Assembly (NCBI GenBank): GCA_905182895.1
Contig: CAJJDD010000003.1
Location: 1-64,000, forward strand
DNA length: 64,000 nt
Direction: 5' to 3'
Origin: Flavobacteriales bacterium UBA4466
GTDB taxonomy: Bacteria > Bacteroidota > Bacteroidia > Flavobacteriales_D > Sanyastnellaceae
Part shown: positions 1-10,285 of the stretch, one piece after another
How positions within the stretch are numbered: the first letter of the stretch is position 1
Layout of the letters: every line of letters starts with the position of its first letter
Made by a program: the position numbers and the translations under genes
The notes under the pieces: generated by a model
What the model saw: the letters and a program-made list of their open reading frames with translations, nothing else
Databases searched by the model: none
What the model was told of the DNA's origin: nothing

Positions 1-217
1 ACCCAGCAGGACTAAGGAACTTAGGATAGAGACAGAGATAATTGAATTATAGAATTTATTAGCCTTTACTCATTAAATATTCCAATAATAATTAAGCATC
101 AATCAGTAAAACCCAAAACAAGGAGTGTGTGTGCAGTTCTAGTTCTAACGCAAGAAAAATACCTATAAAAAATGGTAATACTGCCCTCGAAAGAGGCATT
201 TTTCTCCAGAAATTCAT
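1..217 (-). CDS. Possible ComEC/Rec2-type competence protein N-terminus (partial, frameshifted)
   Basis: Minus-strand translation from ATG at 217: MNFWRKMPLSRAVLPFFIGIFLALELELHTHSLFWVLLID, followed in another frame by KFYNSIISVSILSSLVLLG. This resembles the hydrophobic N-terminus of Bacteroidota ComEC. Runs off the window. Confidence 0.35.
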
Positions 218-284
218 GTTTAGTAGTCCTCAGTGAATAGACGCTAAATTAGTGAATTAGAATGGGTTGGTGAGTGTTAGTGTG

Positions 285-924
285 TTATTCAATAATAAAT
301 TGCACAGAAACTTGAGCTGATATTTCTATCTGGCCATCAGCAAAGCTAGGTTCACTCGGGCTATCCTCCATAGAAGTGTTTCTAGTTTCTCTATCAATTC
401 TTAAAGTTTGATGATCTTCTTGAATTTCTTCAATTTTAAGAGGTCTGCCGGTAGATTTTCCGTAGACTTTAGCCATGTTTTCTGCCTTTGTTTTAGCTAT
501 TGTTAGAGCATTTCTAATAGCGGAATCCTTGGCTTTTTCTAGTTTAGTACTTCTAAAAGAAGGCCCTTTTAGATTAGCTACTTCAAATGCGAATAAACCA
601 TCTACTATATTATCGAGCCTAGTAAAATCGGTTACACAAACATTAATGTTTTGAGTGGCTTGATCTCTCTTTTCAGTGTTAGGGTTTTTATCATGTATAT
701 AGTTTTCTCCAATTTTTATGTGCTGTGCTTGTGCGCACTTTTCATCGACATTTTCATCTGTTAAGAAACTTAGGATGTTTTTTAGAAATAGAGGTGTTTT
801 CTGTTCTGGCCTTTGATAATTGGTCATGGCAAGTGATTATACTAAAAGATAAAATAGCTTCATCTGGAGTGATGTATACGGTGCTTTTCCCAAAAACCGT
901 TCTAGACGATAATTGGTCATTCAT
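285..924 (-). CDS. SIMPL (DUF541) domain-containing protein, frameshifted near the N-terminus
   Basis: N-terminal frame reads STVYITPDEAILSFSIIT and ORF 285..827 ends DGQIEISAQVSVQFIIE, typical of DUF541. The frame changes near a run of A (AAAAAACATCC). Confidence 0.7.
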
Positions 925-1011
925 TTGACCGTAGGGATTTAAAGTTAAAAAGTACTAAGAAATAGCTTATTGCTTCTATGATACAGAGGAAATAGGTATT
1001 TCAATCACTTA

Positions 1012-2022
1012 TTACTTTATAAATTGCGAGTATTTTTTTATTTTCAGGATGAAAAAGGAATAAATCAGACTTTTATTAACGAAACCTTTTATTTCCACTT
1101 TCTCTTTTGGAAGGCATTTTTTTCTTTTCTTAAGCAAGGCTGGAAGATGCCAGTAATACATAAAGTGAGCTTTGGCTACCGCTATAAAATTATTTACCTC
1201 TCCTCTGAATAGAAAACGCCATGCAGCTATTCCATCCAGTGACATTCTGTAGGAAATTTTAAAGAACAGAAGACCTCTAAAGTTCTTAGTAATTATAAAT
1301 AGATTATTCCTGAAATTTAAATAAGTCTTGTGTGAGTTATGCTGAGATAGAGTACCTCCTCCTAAATGGTAGACGCTACTCTGAGGAACACAATAATTTG
1401 TATAACCCTTGTTCTGTAATCTCCAGCATAAATCTATCTCTTCCATGTGTGCGAAGAAATCCTCATCAAACCCGCCAATATCGTTAAAGACAGCAGAGCT
1501 AATAAATAAAGAAGCACCAGAAGCCCAGAAAACTTCTAAAGGCTCATCATACTGCCCAGAATCTACTTCAAGCTCACTTAGCATTCTTCCCCTACAAAAG
1601 GCGAATAAGTCTTTATCCATAAAGCCTCCAGCTGCACCTGCGTATTCGAATTTAGACTTGTCATTCCAGTCTAATATTTTAGGCTGAATACACCCTACAT
1701 TTTCATGAGATTGATGAAATTCTAAAATAGGACCTAACCAATTTTCAGTTACCTCTACATCACTATTTAGGAGTAAGAAATTTTTATTATTGAGGAATTT
1801 AAGGCCATGATTATAGCCTCCAGCATAGCCTAAATTTTTATCTAAAGAAACGATTTGTAAGGTCGGGTAGAACTCTTTCAGATATAGAATACTTTCATCT
1901 GTAGAGGCATTATCTATAATAATGACTTCGGCTTGATGAGAGTATTTAACTACAGAAGGCAGGTAGGTTTCTAGAAGCTTTCTACCATTAAAGTTTAAAA
2001 TGACTACTGCTGTTTCCTTCAA
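1012..2022 (-). CDS. Glycosyltransferase family 2 protein
   Basis: VVILNFNGRKLLETYLPSV...IIDNASTDES...NLGYAGGYNHGL...LLLNSDVEV...GGFDEDFFAHMEEIDLCWR motifs. Confidence 0.93.
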   Translation of the reverse strand: MKETAVVILNFNGRKLLETYLPSVVKYSHQAEVIIIDNASTDESILYLKEFYPTLQIVSLDKNLGYAGGYNHGLKFLNNKNFLLLNSDVEVTENWLGPILEFHQSHENVGCIQPKILDWNDKSKFEYAGAAGGFMDKDLFAFCRGRMLSELEVDSGQYDEPLEVFWASGASLFISSAVFNDIGGFDEDFFAHMEEIDLCWRLQNKGYTNYCVPQSSVYHLGGGTLSQHNSHKTYLNFRNNLFIITKNFRGLLFFKISYRMSLDGIAAWRFLFRGEVNNFIAVAKAHFMYYWHLPALLKKRKKCLPKEKVEIKGFVNKSLIYSFFILKIKKYSQFIK

Positions 2023-2037
2023 TTTTCCTGGAGATAA

Positions 2038-3625
2038 TTAACGCGGATTCAAATATAGGTCTTTGATTATGTTTCTGGCTCCATCAGATAGGGTAGTTTT
2101 ATCAAGTGCGCTCTGCCCTTGATTATTCACTCTATTCGTTTGAACACCACTTAAAATCATGTCTATCCAATTGTCATTTCGTACCTCTCCTATCATATCA
2201 CTTTGAATTAGCCTGTAATCGTTTAATACTTGGTCAGTATCCATAAACACAAAGCGTTTATTAGCGAACTCTTTTGCTTGATAGAAATGCCATATTTCAT
2301 AAGGATTTGCTCCAGTGTCATATTTTCTAACAACTCTTGTATTAGGTGATCCGTATTCCAAATAAATTCTTCCTCGGTCAGTTTCAAATCCTTTTTTTAG
2401 TCTATTCCCAAATTCAGCATCTACAGCTTCTACTCTGCTTAGGTATTCAAGCCAAGATTTTAATGGACTCTCTGGACTCTTTTCTACCCAAAACTTGTAA
2501 AGGAAATTCTGCATATTGTTTAGATTGGCGCTTGATTCGCTCTGTAGTTGAATATTTTCGATTGATGTTTCTTCTGTTTTAATAACGTCTAAATCATTAT
2601 CTGATAGGTCATTAGAAATAGTACTGCGAATAGTCCTTAAGTCATACACGTCTGCTATAGGTTCTAATGAAAGGAGGTGGTCATATAATTGATCTTCATC
2701 TTTCAGTTGGGCCACGTATGCAGAGAATTCATCAAGTACTTTTTTGTTTTCCCCAATAGTGCTGTTTGTATTATTACCAGAAGTCTTTATGAACTCCAAT
2801 CTTTTCGAAGATTGCACCACATTTTCTCTATCTCTAATTTCGATAGTCAGGTTGTAAACACCTTCTTGCAGTTCATTGATTCGTTTAGTTTGAATAAGTG
2901 GAATTACTGGATTTGGGCTAAACTTTTTATAATTTACAGATTCCTGAATTACTTTAGTGAAATATGCATTTTCTATGGAGGTAGAAATAATAAATTCCTT
3001 TCCATTATCGAAAAATTTATCGGTGTGGTAAACCTCTGTGTAAAAAGCGAGTTGATTATCACCTCCAGAATATACGCTGGATACGCGTGGCAAAACATCA
3101 TAACCGCTTCTGCTTAAATCATTGCTTTCCTCTGTAGGTCCCCAACCACTGATTAAAATAATATCAGAAATAGTGAGCAAATCGTAAGCTGGTATTTCCA
3201 CAACCTCCTCATACATAAGGGGAGCGCTGTTTTTCTAGATTAAGATCGGTGATGGATAACTCCAAATAGTAAGAGCCTGCCGATAATGTAAAACGTCTTA
3301 TGTCTAGGAAATCTACAAATAGAGAATCCATGGTTTCAGGACTCTTTAGATTTATTTTTTCGTAGGCGACTATTTCATCTGAGTTTCTGAAAATAATTAA
3401 AGCTTCTATGTTAGCTTCTAGGAAGCCATCATTATTTCTAGCGTAGTTCATGGTGCCGCCAATGAAGTTTAGGTGAGTTTCTACATAAGGACCTTCATTT
3501 GGGATTAAAAAGGTTTTGTAGTCGAAATTCACCTGAACTGAAGCTAATAGAGAACCAGAAAAAATACTGGATAGTACTATAATGAGTATTGCTTTGAGTT
3601 TTTTCATCTCCAACAAAGTTAGCAA
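2038..3625 (-). CDS. GWxTD domain-containing protein (split by a frameshift near 3210)
   Basis: C-terminal part has FLYKFWVEKSPES...WLEYLSRVEAVDAEFGNRLKKGFETDRGRIYLEYGSPNTRVVRKYDTGANPYEIWHFYQ. The N-terminal ORF 3209..3625 has a signal peptide and overlaps it in another frame. Confidence 0.8.
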
Positions 3626-3702
3626 ATCCGCGCTAGTAGGGCATTCAAAAAAAAACTAAAATAATCACTTCAAAAAGCTTGGATGGTACTTAAAAAAGGA
3701 AT

Positions 3703-3710
3703 TATCTTTG
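3703..3710 (+). promoter_or_regulatory. Bacteroidota-type -7 promoter element (TATCTTTG) ahead of tRNA-Ser
   Basis: TATCTTTG matches the TAnnTTTG consensus. TTG at 3679-3681 lies about 21 nt upstream as a -33-like element; the tRNA begins 5 nt downstream. Confidence 0.55.
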
Positions 3711-3714
3711 CCGC

Positions 3715-3800
3715 GGAGAGTTGGCAGAGTGGTCGAATGCGGTGGTCTTGAAAATCTGCTGTACGGCAACGTACCGGGGGTTCGAATCCCTCACTCTCCG
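3715..3800 (+). tRNA. tRNA-Ser(UGA)
   Basis: GGAGAGT/ACTCTCC acceptor stem, anticodon loop CTTGAAA (TGA), long variable arm CTGTACGGCAACGTACC, T arm GGGGGTTCGAATCCCTC. Confidence 0.95.
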
Positions 3801-3854
3801 CTTTTTAAAATTAAAACTTTGGAGGTTTTTTTATGTCTTTTTTTTAGGGTTTGA

Positions 3855-4163
3855 TAAAAAAATGGATTATTTCAGTCACATTAGTCTTCTCATATACAGT
3901 ACTTAATAGTCTTATTTGTGATTTTTTCACTTTTTATTTCAAAAAAAGTGACCGCCAATTATACTTTGTATACTGCGGATGGAAAAAAAATGAACTCTTC
4001 AGAGGATATAGGGAAACCTATCGTTTTTAACTTAAATAACAAACAAAAACCAATGATTAGTGGCTTAAAAGAAGGACTTTTATCTATGAGGTTAGGTGAG
4101 AAGTCACGTTTTTTTATTCCCCATACTATTGTTGTTTTCCTTCAGCAATACCCCTTTGGTTAA
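3855..4163 (+). pseudogene. FKBP-type peptidyl-prolyl isomerase, truncated/disrupted
   Basis: NYTLYTADGKKMNSSEDIGKPIVFNL...MISGLKEGLLSMRLGEKSRFFIP matches the FKBP core. The usual AYG...IPPNTPLVFEVEL ending is absent. A signal-like stretch KKWIISVTLVFSYTVLNS lies upstream in another frame. Confidence 0.55.
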
Positions 4164-4191
4164 AAGGCTTTGCGCATGTGAATCCTTGTTT

Positions 4192-4833
4192 CTAAATCGG
4201 ATTTATTGTATTGTTTTTCACCCATCCTTTTTGTTTAGTAGGGAGTTCTACCGAACTCCACTCTTCGTAGGATTTTATTATTCGTAATTTATACCCTGGG
4301 TTTACAGAAGTAACCAATGGAGCAGTTTCTGAAGTAGATTCGTAAATCTTAGTTTCAGGAATCTTCACTATGGCCTCTTCTGAATTAGTCGACAGTGTAG
4401 CCAAAGCTAAAACGATGCTTAGCACAGCCACTGAATAGAGGATGAGATGAGTTTTTTTATGATTAGTTACACATAGGTCTCTATATAAGACAATTATTGA
4501 GAGGATGAGTAGGATGTAGCTCGTAAAAGCATAGAGGTCCTTAAATATTGGATTGAATAGTCGGTTGTTAAAACTGCTGATGTCCGAAATAAAGAAAGTG
4601 TTGGCGCTATTAGCAGTATTCCCATAAGCCGCAGTTAAGTTTCTGAGAAGGTAAGGATGGCTAGAGTCTAATTTTCTAGCCTGCTCGTATTTCAATATGG
4701 CTTCTGCAAAATTCTGTTCTTGAAAACAGCTATCTCCTTCGAGTATTAGTTGAGAAAATTCTTTTGGTGTGGGCATAGCAAAACTGCTGATGAGAACAAA
4801 AGAACAACTAATCAGTGTCATAACTGTTTTCAT
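4192..4833 (-). CDS. batE: BatE-like protein (TPR + SH3-type domain)
   Basis: Signal peptide, TPR-like repeat (GDSCFQEQNFAEAILKYEQARKLDSSHPYLLRNLTAAYGN), two TM segments, SH3-like C-terminus (IYESTSETAPLVTSVNPGYKLRIIKSYEEWSSVELPTKQKGWV). Last gene of the Bat cluster. Confidence 0.8.
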   Translation of the reverse strand: MKTVMTLISCSFVLISSFAMPTPKEFSQLILEGDSCFQEQNFAEAILKYEQARKLDSSHPYLLRNLTAAYGNTANSANTFFISDISSFNNRLFNPIFKDLYAFTSYILLILSIIVLYRDLCVTNHKKTHLILYSVAVLSIVLALATLSTNSEEAIVKIPETKIYESTSETAPLVTSVNPGYKLRIIKSYEEWSSVELPTKQKGWVKNNTINPI

Positions 4834-6502
4834 TTTATCTGTTCAATTTGTTTAATTAATGCTTGAGATTCTAAAACTAATTTTCTTATTTCTTCTGCGT
4901 CATCTTTGGTGTCAGCGCTATTACCGAATTTCTCTAATTCTAATCGTTCTATAAATTGAATACTTTTAAGGGCTAATCCCTGAGGTAGAATGGAAGATAA
5001 ACACTCCTTAGTAAAGGAGTGTTTGGTTAATGAGAATTTGAATAAAAAATAATTTTCTGTGTATTCTAGTAGTTTCCCACAGGCATCTTTACTGTGATGA
5101 GCGATCTTCATTTTTTCAAGTTGAGTTTCGAAATTTTCATATGGTGACATCACGACATTTTCTTTAAGCCTGTTTTTCTTATTAATATTAGTCAATCTCA
5201 ATACCCAGGCCAGAACAAACGTGAGAACGATAGATATTAACCCGATTAAATAAGTGAAAAATGACTTGATAATGGGTCTTCTAGGATTGCTTAGTGTCTC
5301 TTGGGTTATTGGTCTAAAAGCTGTCTCTGCTATTTCTGGGGTGAAAGAAATATCCTGTTTAGTGCCAGTTTCTACATTTGTAGTAAACCCTTTGATTTCT
5401 AGCGAGTCAAACTTCTCATTAGATGAGTTAAAGAAGAATAAGTATCGGTTATCGGCTTTGATGTAGCCTTCTGTTTTAGGAACTAAAGTGTATTCGAAAG
5501 TTACTGTGCCGTTTGAGTGGTAAGCTAAATCAGGGTAATCAGATTTTACTGAAGGGGTGTAAACTTCAAATAATGAGTTTAATTCAGGGAGTTCAGGAGT
5601 CGCTAAAGAGGAGAAGTTGCCTTTTCCAGTAAGCTGCAGGTTTAGTGTTGCCGCCTCTGAATAACTTATTGATTTTCTAGGGTATACCACCTCTAGTTCT
5701 AATTCAGAAAACACTCCTAAGTAGTTTTTAGGTTTATCTTGAGTTATTTGTAACACCCTTAAATTTACTGGAGAAGTGTTTATTTTGACTATTTCATCGG
5801 TGTATCTGGTAACTCGTCCTTGTCTTACTTTGTTGCGTATAGTAATGTTTACTGGTAGACTTGGTATTTCATAATTCCCAGCCGATTCTCCAGTGATTCT
5901 ATAGCGGCCTATTATGGCCGTGGAATAGAGTTTTCCGTTAAGTAAGGCCTGACTTTCTTCGAAATCTTTTTGATCTAATTTTTCTATGGTCAGTTCTTCA
6001 CTTGTGGTAATGAAGCTGCCATTAAGATCCTGGATGTTTATAGAAAAATAGACTTTAAGTTCAGCTATGATAGACTCACCTTCATACAAAGTGTTAGAGT
6101 TTAACTCTAGTCGAGCAGTGTAGCTTTGTCTTCCTTCTGTGGCTTTGTTCGAGACCACATTTACAGTAGATTTTTTTGAAGTTATTTGAAGGCTTTTCAC
6201 CTTGCCGGATAGGGATGGAATCTGAATTAAATCTCCCCGTCTTTTTCTGGTATTACGGAGAATACGTATGTGACGCTTTTATCTCTATTTAGCTGTCTTG
6301 AAGGGGTTCTTTTATTTATGATGTTTAATTCCTTATCGTCATTAGAGATGGTCAAGTCAGAGACCTCGTTAGTGCTTATGGTGTAGCTAATATTGAATTG
6401 CTGACCTACCACGACCACTTTTGGATACTCTACAGATATTCCTTGAGAAAAAGCGAAGCTTTGAGTGACCAAGAACGATATGAATATAATGAGTCTCACC
6501 AA
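4830..6502 (-). CDS. batD: BatD family protein (frameshift near 6210)
   Basis: N-terminal ORF 6227..6502 (signal peptide, YPKVVVVGQQFNISYTI) and 4830..6200 (SGNYEIPSLPVNITI..., C-terminal TM and cytoplasmic tail) are in different frames; position in the Bat operon. Confidence 0.82.
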
Positions 6503-7208
6503 TCTTTCTCAGGTTTTTTATCGGCTCCATTACCTTTTTTATCCTTATTGTTATTTAATCGTTCTCTTGTCTTTTTTTCTACTTGATCCAGATAATCCAT
6601 GATTTCATCTGCTTTATCCAGATCTATGTGCTCAGATTGACTTGACTTCTTTTCTTCTTCATTTTTCTCCTGATCAGAGGCTTCTTTTGGTTGAGCAGGA
6701 GAGTCTTCATCTCCTCCTTGTTCGTCCTGGTTTTGGTCCTGCTGCTCTTGTTGCTGTTTTTGTTGTTTTTGTTTCTCTACGTCTTTTAAGCTGTGCAAGA
6801 GCTATTTGTAAATTTTCACTTGCTTGAATATCCTCGGGATTTTATTTCAAGTGCAATTTTGTAATTTTTAATAGCATCCCCAAGGTTTTGTTCGGCATAG
6901 TTTAGATTCCCCAGGTTATAAGCGGCTTTAGATTTTTGCTGCTCACTGGCTGAGGAAGAGTTCAATAACTGGGAGTAAGTCTTCTGGGCATTTTCTAAAT
7001 CTCCTGATTTTAGGTAAGCATTCCCCAAATTGAATAAGTACTCATTATTGGGTTCTAGTTTTAAGCTCTCATTATAAAGATGAATAGATTCATCATACAG
7101 ACTATCCTTATATAAATCAGAGCCTAAAGCTGCGTTTAGCTTGGAGGGAAGAGTAGTAGTAATAACACTCCCGCCAAGAAGAGCGAATAAAAATATTCTT
7201 AAAACCAT
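6496..7208 (-). CDS. batC: BatC-like TPR protein with Q/E-rich tail (frameshift near 6810)
   Basis: TPR repeats (YDESIHLYNESLKLEPNNEYLFNLGNAYLKSGDLENAQKTY), then a Q/D/E-rich tail ending NGADKKPEKDW in a second frame. Confidence 0.82.
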
Positions 7209-8179
7209 GGGCCCTCCTTTTCTTTTATCAGCATAGAGATAATAAAAAACAACACGCTTAAAAGTAGCGGTACTTGAAATCTAGGGGTTAAATTATTGAA
7301 CATAAATGTACCAGTTTCTGTTTTCTCTTGAGTTCTTAAATAGCCGTTTAAATCTTTAACTTCTTTAGGTGAGCTAGATTTAATTTGGTTGAAAAATCCA
7401 TCATTTGATTCAGCTATAGATTGCAACAGCGGAATATTGGCTTTAGATATTACTGTGTTTCCTTGTTTGTCTTTCTTGTATTTATCTTCCGAGTTAGAAT
7501 TTGGTATAGGAGCTCCATTACCTGAACCTATAGCCAAACAGGATATTTTAATTTGTCTTTCCTTAGCTATCTTTAAAGTCTCTTCTAGCTCCTCCTCATG
7601 GTCTTCTCCATCTGTGAAGAGTAATAAGATTTTACTAGCACTAGAGTTTTGATCGAAGCCCTCCATAGAGACTTTGATGGCCTCAGAAATACTAGTTCCC
7701 TGGATAGGAACTGTAGATGTGTTTAAGGATTCTAAAAAGTTTATGGCAGAGGCATAATCGTTACTCAGCGGCATTTGAGTATAGGCATTGGCAGAGAAGA
7801 CGACTAAGCCGACTTTATCTCCGTCCATCTTTTTTAGAATATTCTTTATGGCCGCTTTAGCCGCGTACAATCTGTTGGGCTGAACGTCTTCAGCGAGCAT
7901 GGATTTAGATAGGTCTAGCGCTATCATAACCTCTACGCCTTCAGAAAGAGTTTCGGTCATTTCTCCACCTGATTTAGGGCCTAAAATAGCTGTGATCAGA
8001 AGGAGCAGTGCGAGTTTTAATGCTGTGAACCGCGCCACAGAATTTCTAAAGGATAAATCCTTAAAAGAGATATCATTCTTCAGTGTTCTCTTTAAATCTG
8101 AGGTTTCTTTCCAGTTTAATATAGCCTTGGTTTTCCAATGCCATAGCCATAGAAAACCAATAGAAATTAAAGGAGACAA
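7199..8179 (-). CDS. batB: BatB, VWA domain-containing membrane protein
   Basis: VEVMIALDLSKSMLAEDVQPNRLYAAKAAIKNILKKMDGDKVGLVVFSANAYTQMPLSNDYASA...LLLFTDGEDHEEE. True start is probably upstream near 8215 (WEFEQYKSLFVLSPLISIG in the same frame). Confidence 0.92.
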   Translation of the reverse strand: MSPLISIGFLWLWHWKTKAILNWKETSDLKRTLKNDISFKDLSFRNSVARFTALKLALLLLITAILGPKSGGEMTETLSEGVEVMIALDLSKSMLAEDVQPNRLYAAKAAIKNILKKMDGDKVGLVVFSANAYTQMPLSNDYASAINFLESLNTSTVPIQGTSISEAIKVSMEGFDQNSSASKILLLFTDGEDHEEELEETLKIAKERQIKISCLAIGSGNGAPIPNSNSEDKYKKDKQGNTVISKANIPLLQSIAESNDGFFNQIKSSSPKEVKDLNGYLRTQEKTETGTFMFNNLTPRFQVPLLLSVLFFIISMLIKEKEGPWF

Positions 8180-8354
8180 AACGAATAGCGATTTATACTG
8201 TTCAAACTCCCACTTTAAAAACGCTAAGAAGTCTAAGGAGACTTAAAATACGGAGCACCAAGGAGTAATAAAGATGGTAGCGTAAGTCTTCATGCGAGAA
8301 AATTAAAAATCCAACATCCTATTACAAAAGAAATTCTATCCTTTAAAGCTAACC

Positions 8355-8561
8355 CTATGAAAACGGGGATATGGAAGGCCGTTCCTTGCGATTAAACTGA
8401 ATTGCTTTTTGTTTAATAATAGTGGATATAGGAATGTTTTTTATTTTACTCTCCAACCAAGAAAGAATATCTAAATACAAAAACGAGCGTTTTTCATATG
8501 GATCATTTTCATATTGCTTAAGTTCTTCATAAAGAGATTCAAAAGCTGCTTTAACCCGATA
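8355..8561 (-). other. Foreign-looking gene 3' end joined to the batA body
   Basis: In a shifted frame: YRVKAAFESLYEELKQYENDPYEKRSFLYLDILSWLESKIKNIPISTIIKQKAIQFNRKERPSISPFS*. This does not resemble the expected BatA C-terminus (VEIDEETL...GGKYFRAT...EIYxEIDxLEKT + TM). Confidence 0.55.
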
Positions 8562-9355
8562 GTGCCAAATCTATCTCTGCCTGGGGATAGAGCGGTGCCC
8601 TCACTTCCCACTCCTATAGTGTAAACTCTTACTCCGTATGCTTTGGCTAGTTCGCTGGCTACTTCTGGTCTTATATCTCCCTGGTTGTTTTCACCATCGG
8701 ATAAGAGGATTACAGCTTTACTTTCTGAATTTGATTCTTTTAGCCTATTTACAGCCGAGGCTAATCCCATTCCTATAGCAGTTCCATCTCTTAATTCTCC
8801 AAATTCAATGCCATCTATAGCATTAAGGATAGTCTGTTTATCGCTTGTTAGAGGCACTATAGGGTAGCTCTCTGCGGCATAAATAACGATTCCTATTCGG
8901 TCGTTCTGTCTATCTTTCACGAACTCTTTAGCTACTCGTTTAGCTGCGGCTAATCTGTCTGGCTCAAAATCCTTGGCTAGCATACTTAAGCTTACATCTA
9001 GCGTTATTATTATATCGATCCCTTCTTTTGAAATGTCTTTTGGTACCATCTCTTCTTGCGGCCGAGCTAGACTTAGAATCATGAAGAGTAGGGCCGTTTT
9101 AGATAGGTATTTATAACTCGAAGGGAGCGACTTAAGAAACCCAGATGCTGGAATTTCGTTCACCTCATTTAAGGTTAGTTCTCCGAAAACTTCATGTTTG
9201 TTTTTAATGAAAAAGAAAGAGATAAATGGCAGGATTATTAATGTTAACAGCCATTTTGGCGAATGAAAATCATACAGCTGAATGCATATAAGAGTTAGGC
9301 ATAGTAAGAACGCGTAAAACAGAATCAGAGGCACTATGTTTTTTCTGGAAATCAC
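8471..9355 (-). CDS. batA: BatA, VWA domain-containing membrane protein (C-terminus lost or replaced)
   Basis: IDIIITLDVSLSMLAKDFEPDRLAAAKRVAKEFVKDRQNDRIGIVIYAAESYPIVPLTSDK...VILLSDGENNQGDI...RVYTIGVGSEGTALSPG. Likely GTG start overlapping the preceding stop. Normal BatA sequence ends near 8570. Confidence 0.88.
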   Translation of the reverse strand: MISRKNIVPLILFYAFLLCLTLICIQLYDFHSPKWLLTLIILPFISFFFIKNKHEVFGELTLNEVNEIPASGFLKSLPSSYKYLSKTALLFMILSLARPQEEMVPKDISKEGIDIIITLDVSLSMLAKDFEPDRLAAAKRVAKEFVKDRQNDRIGIVIYAAESYPIVPLTSDKQTILNAIDGIEFGELRDGTAIGMGLASAVNRLKESNSESKAVILLSDGENNQGDIRPEVASELAKAYGVRVYTIGVGSEGTALSPGRDRFGTIGLKQLLNLFMKNLSNMKMIHMKNARFCI

Positions 9356-10285
9356 TGTTTTTTGGGGCTAAATTCAGAGTGAATATTATCTATTATTTCC
9401 TTTATACTGGAGAGAATCTCTTTGTTTTCAGCTTCAGTAGGAAGTTGCTTTGCAAATTTCACTAAATCAGTTAAAGAAAGTAGCTGTCTGATCGAACGGG
9501 TGTTTTTTTTAGAAAAACCTATTTTAGAGCATTCGGTTAGAATCTCTGATGTCGATTTTTCTAGTGCTTGAAAACCAAGCTCACCTTCTAAATATTCTCT
9601 GAGAATATAGCTTATAGAAGTATGATAGTCTTTTAGGTCTCCATTCTGCCAAGGTTTCTTCTCTGACAGATGGTTTATTTTTCTTTGAGCTGCTGTAAGC
9701 AGGTTCTTTAGGTTCTGCTGCTATTTCTGTTGGACGTTCTTCTGGGTTTTGTCGATTGGTAAATCGTTTTACAGCTATCACAGCCGAGGCGATGATTATT
9801 AGAAATACACCGATCCAAATCCAGTTGTCTGCCAGCCAGTCTAATATTCCGTAAGACACTTCATTGCCTTCTTTTACAGCTCTAATTTCTTCTTGCGCAG
9901 GATTGGTTAATGTGCTGTAAACCCCCACCAGTTTAGCTTGACTTGTAAATGATTTATTACGAACTTTAACTGTAATCGGTTCTATAGGGTAGAACCCTGT
10001 TTTTTCCGCTCTAAACCTTATTTTTTTAGAAATTGAATAACTGCCCTCTTCATTTCTAATGGTGCTTACTTTTATAATCTCTAGTCCTTCACTTAAAGAG
10101 TCTAGAGGAATGAACCAATTAATAAAAGCCGAGTCTGATTCATTTTTCAATAGAAGAGTTAGTTCGTAGCTGCCAGGCTGACCTACATATATACTGTCGT
10201 TAGACAACATAGTATTCAGTTCCACCTGTGAGAATAGGGTAGACCAAGATAAAGTGACTAATATGGCTAAATAGAAATATTTCAT
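9352..10285 (-). CDS. BatD-like membrane-anchored protein of the Bat operon (frameshifted near the 3' end)
   Basis: MKYFYLAILVTLSWSTLFSQVELNTMLSNDSIYVGQPGSYELTLLLKNESD..., TM WIWIGVFLIIIASAVIAV, then in a shifted frame KPWQNGDLKDYHTSISYILREYLEGELGFQALEKSTSEILTECSK...FSPKKQ*. Starts with an ATGA overlap with the DUF58 gene. Confidence 0.7.

Noticed and set aside
3721-3906. 61-aa ORF MAEWSNAVVLKICCTATYRGFESLTL
   Set aside because: It is a translation of the tRNA-Ser gene, a common false ORF.
6642-6827. Plus-strand ORF rich in Leu/Val
   Set aside because: Antisense to the Gln/Glu-rich tail of BatC; low-complexity mirror.
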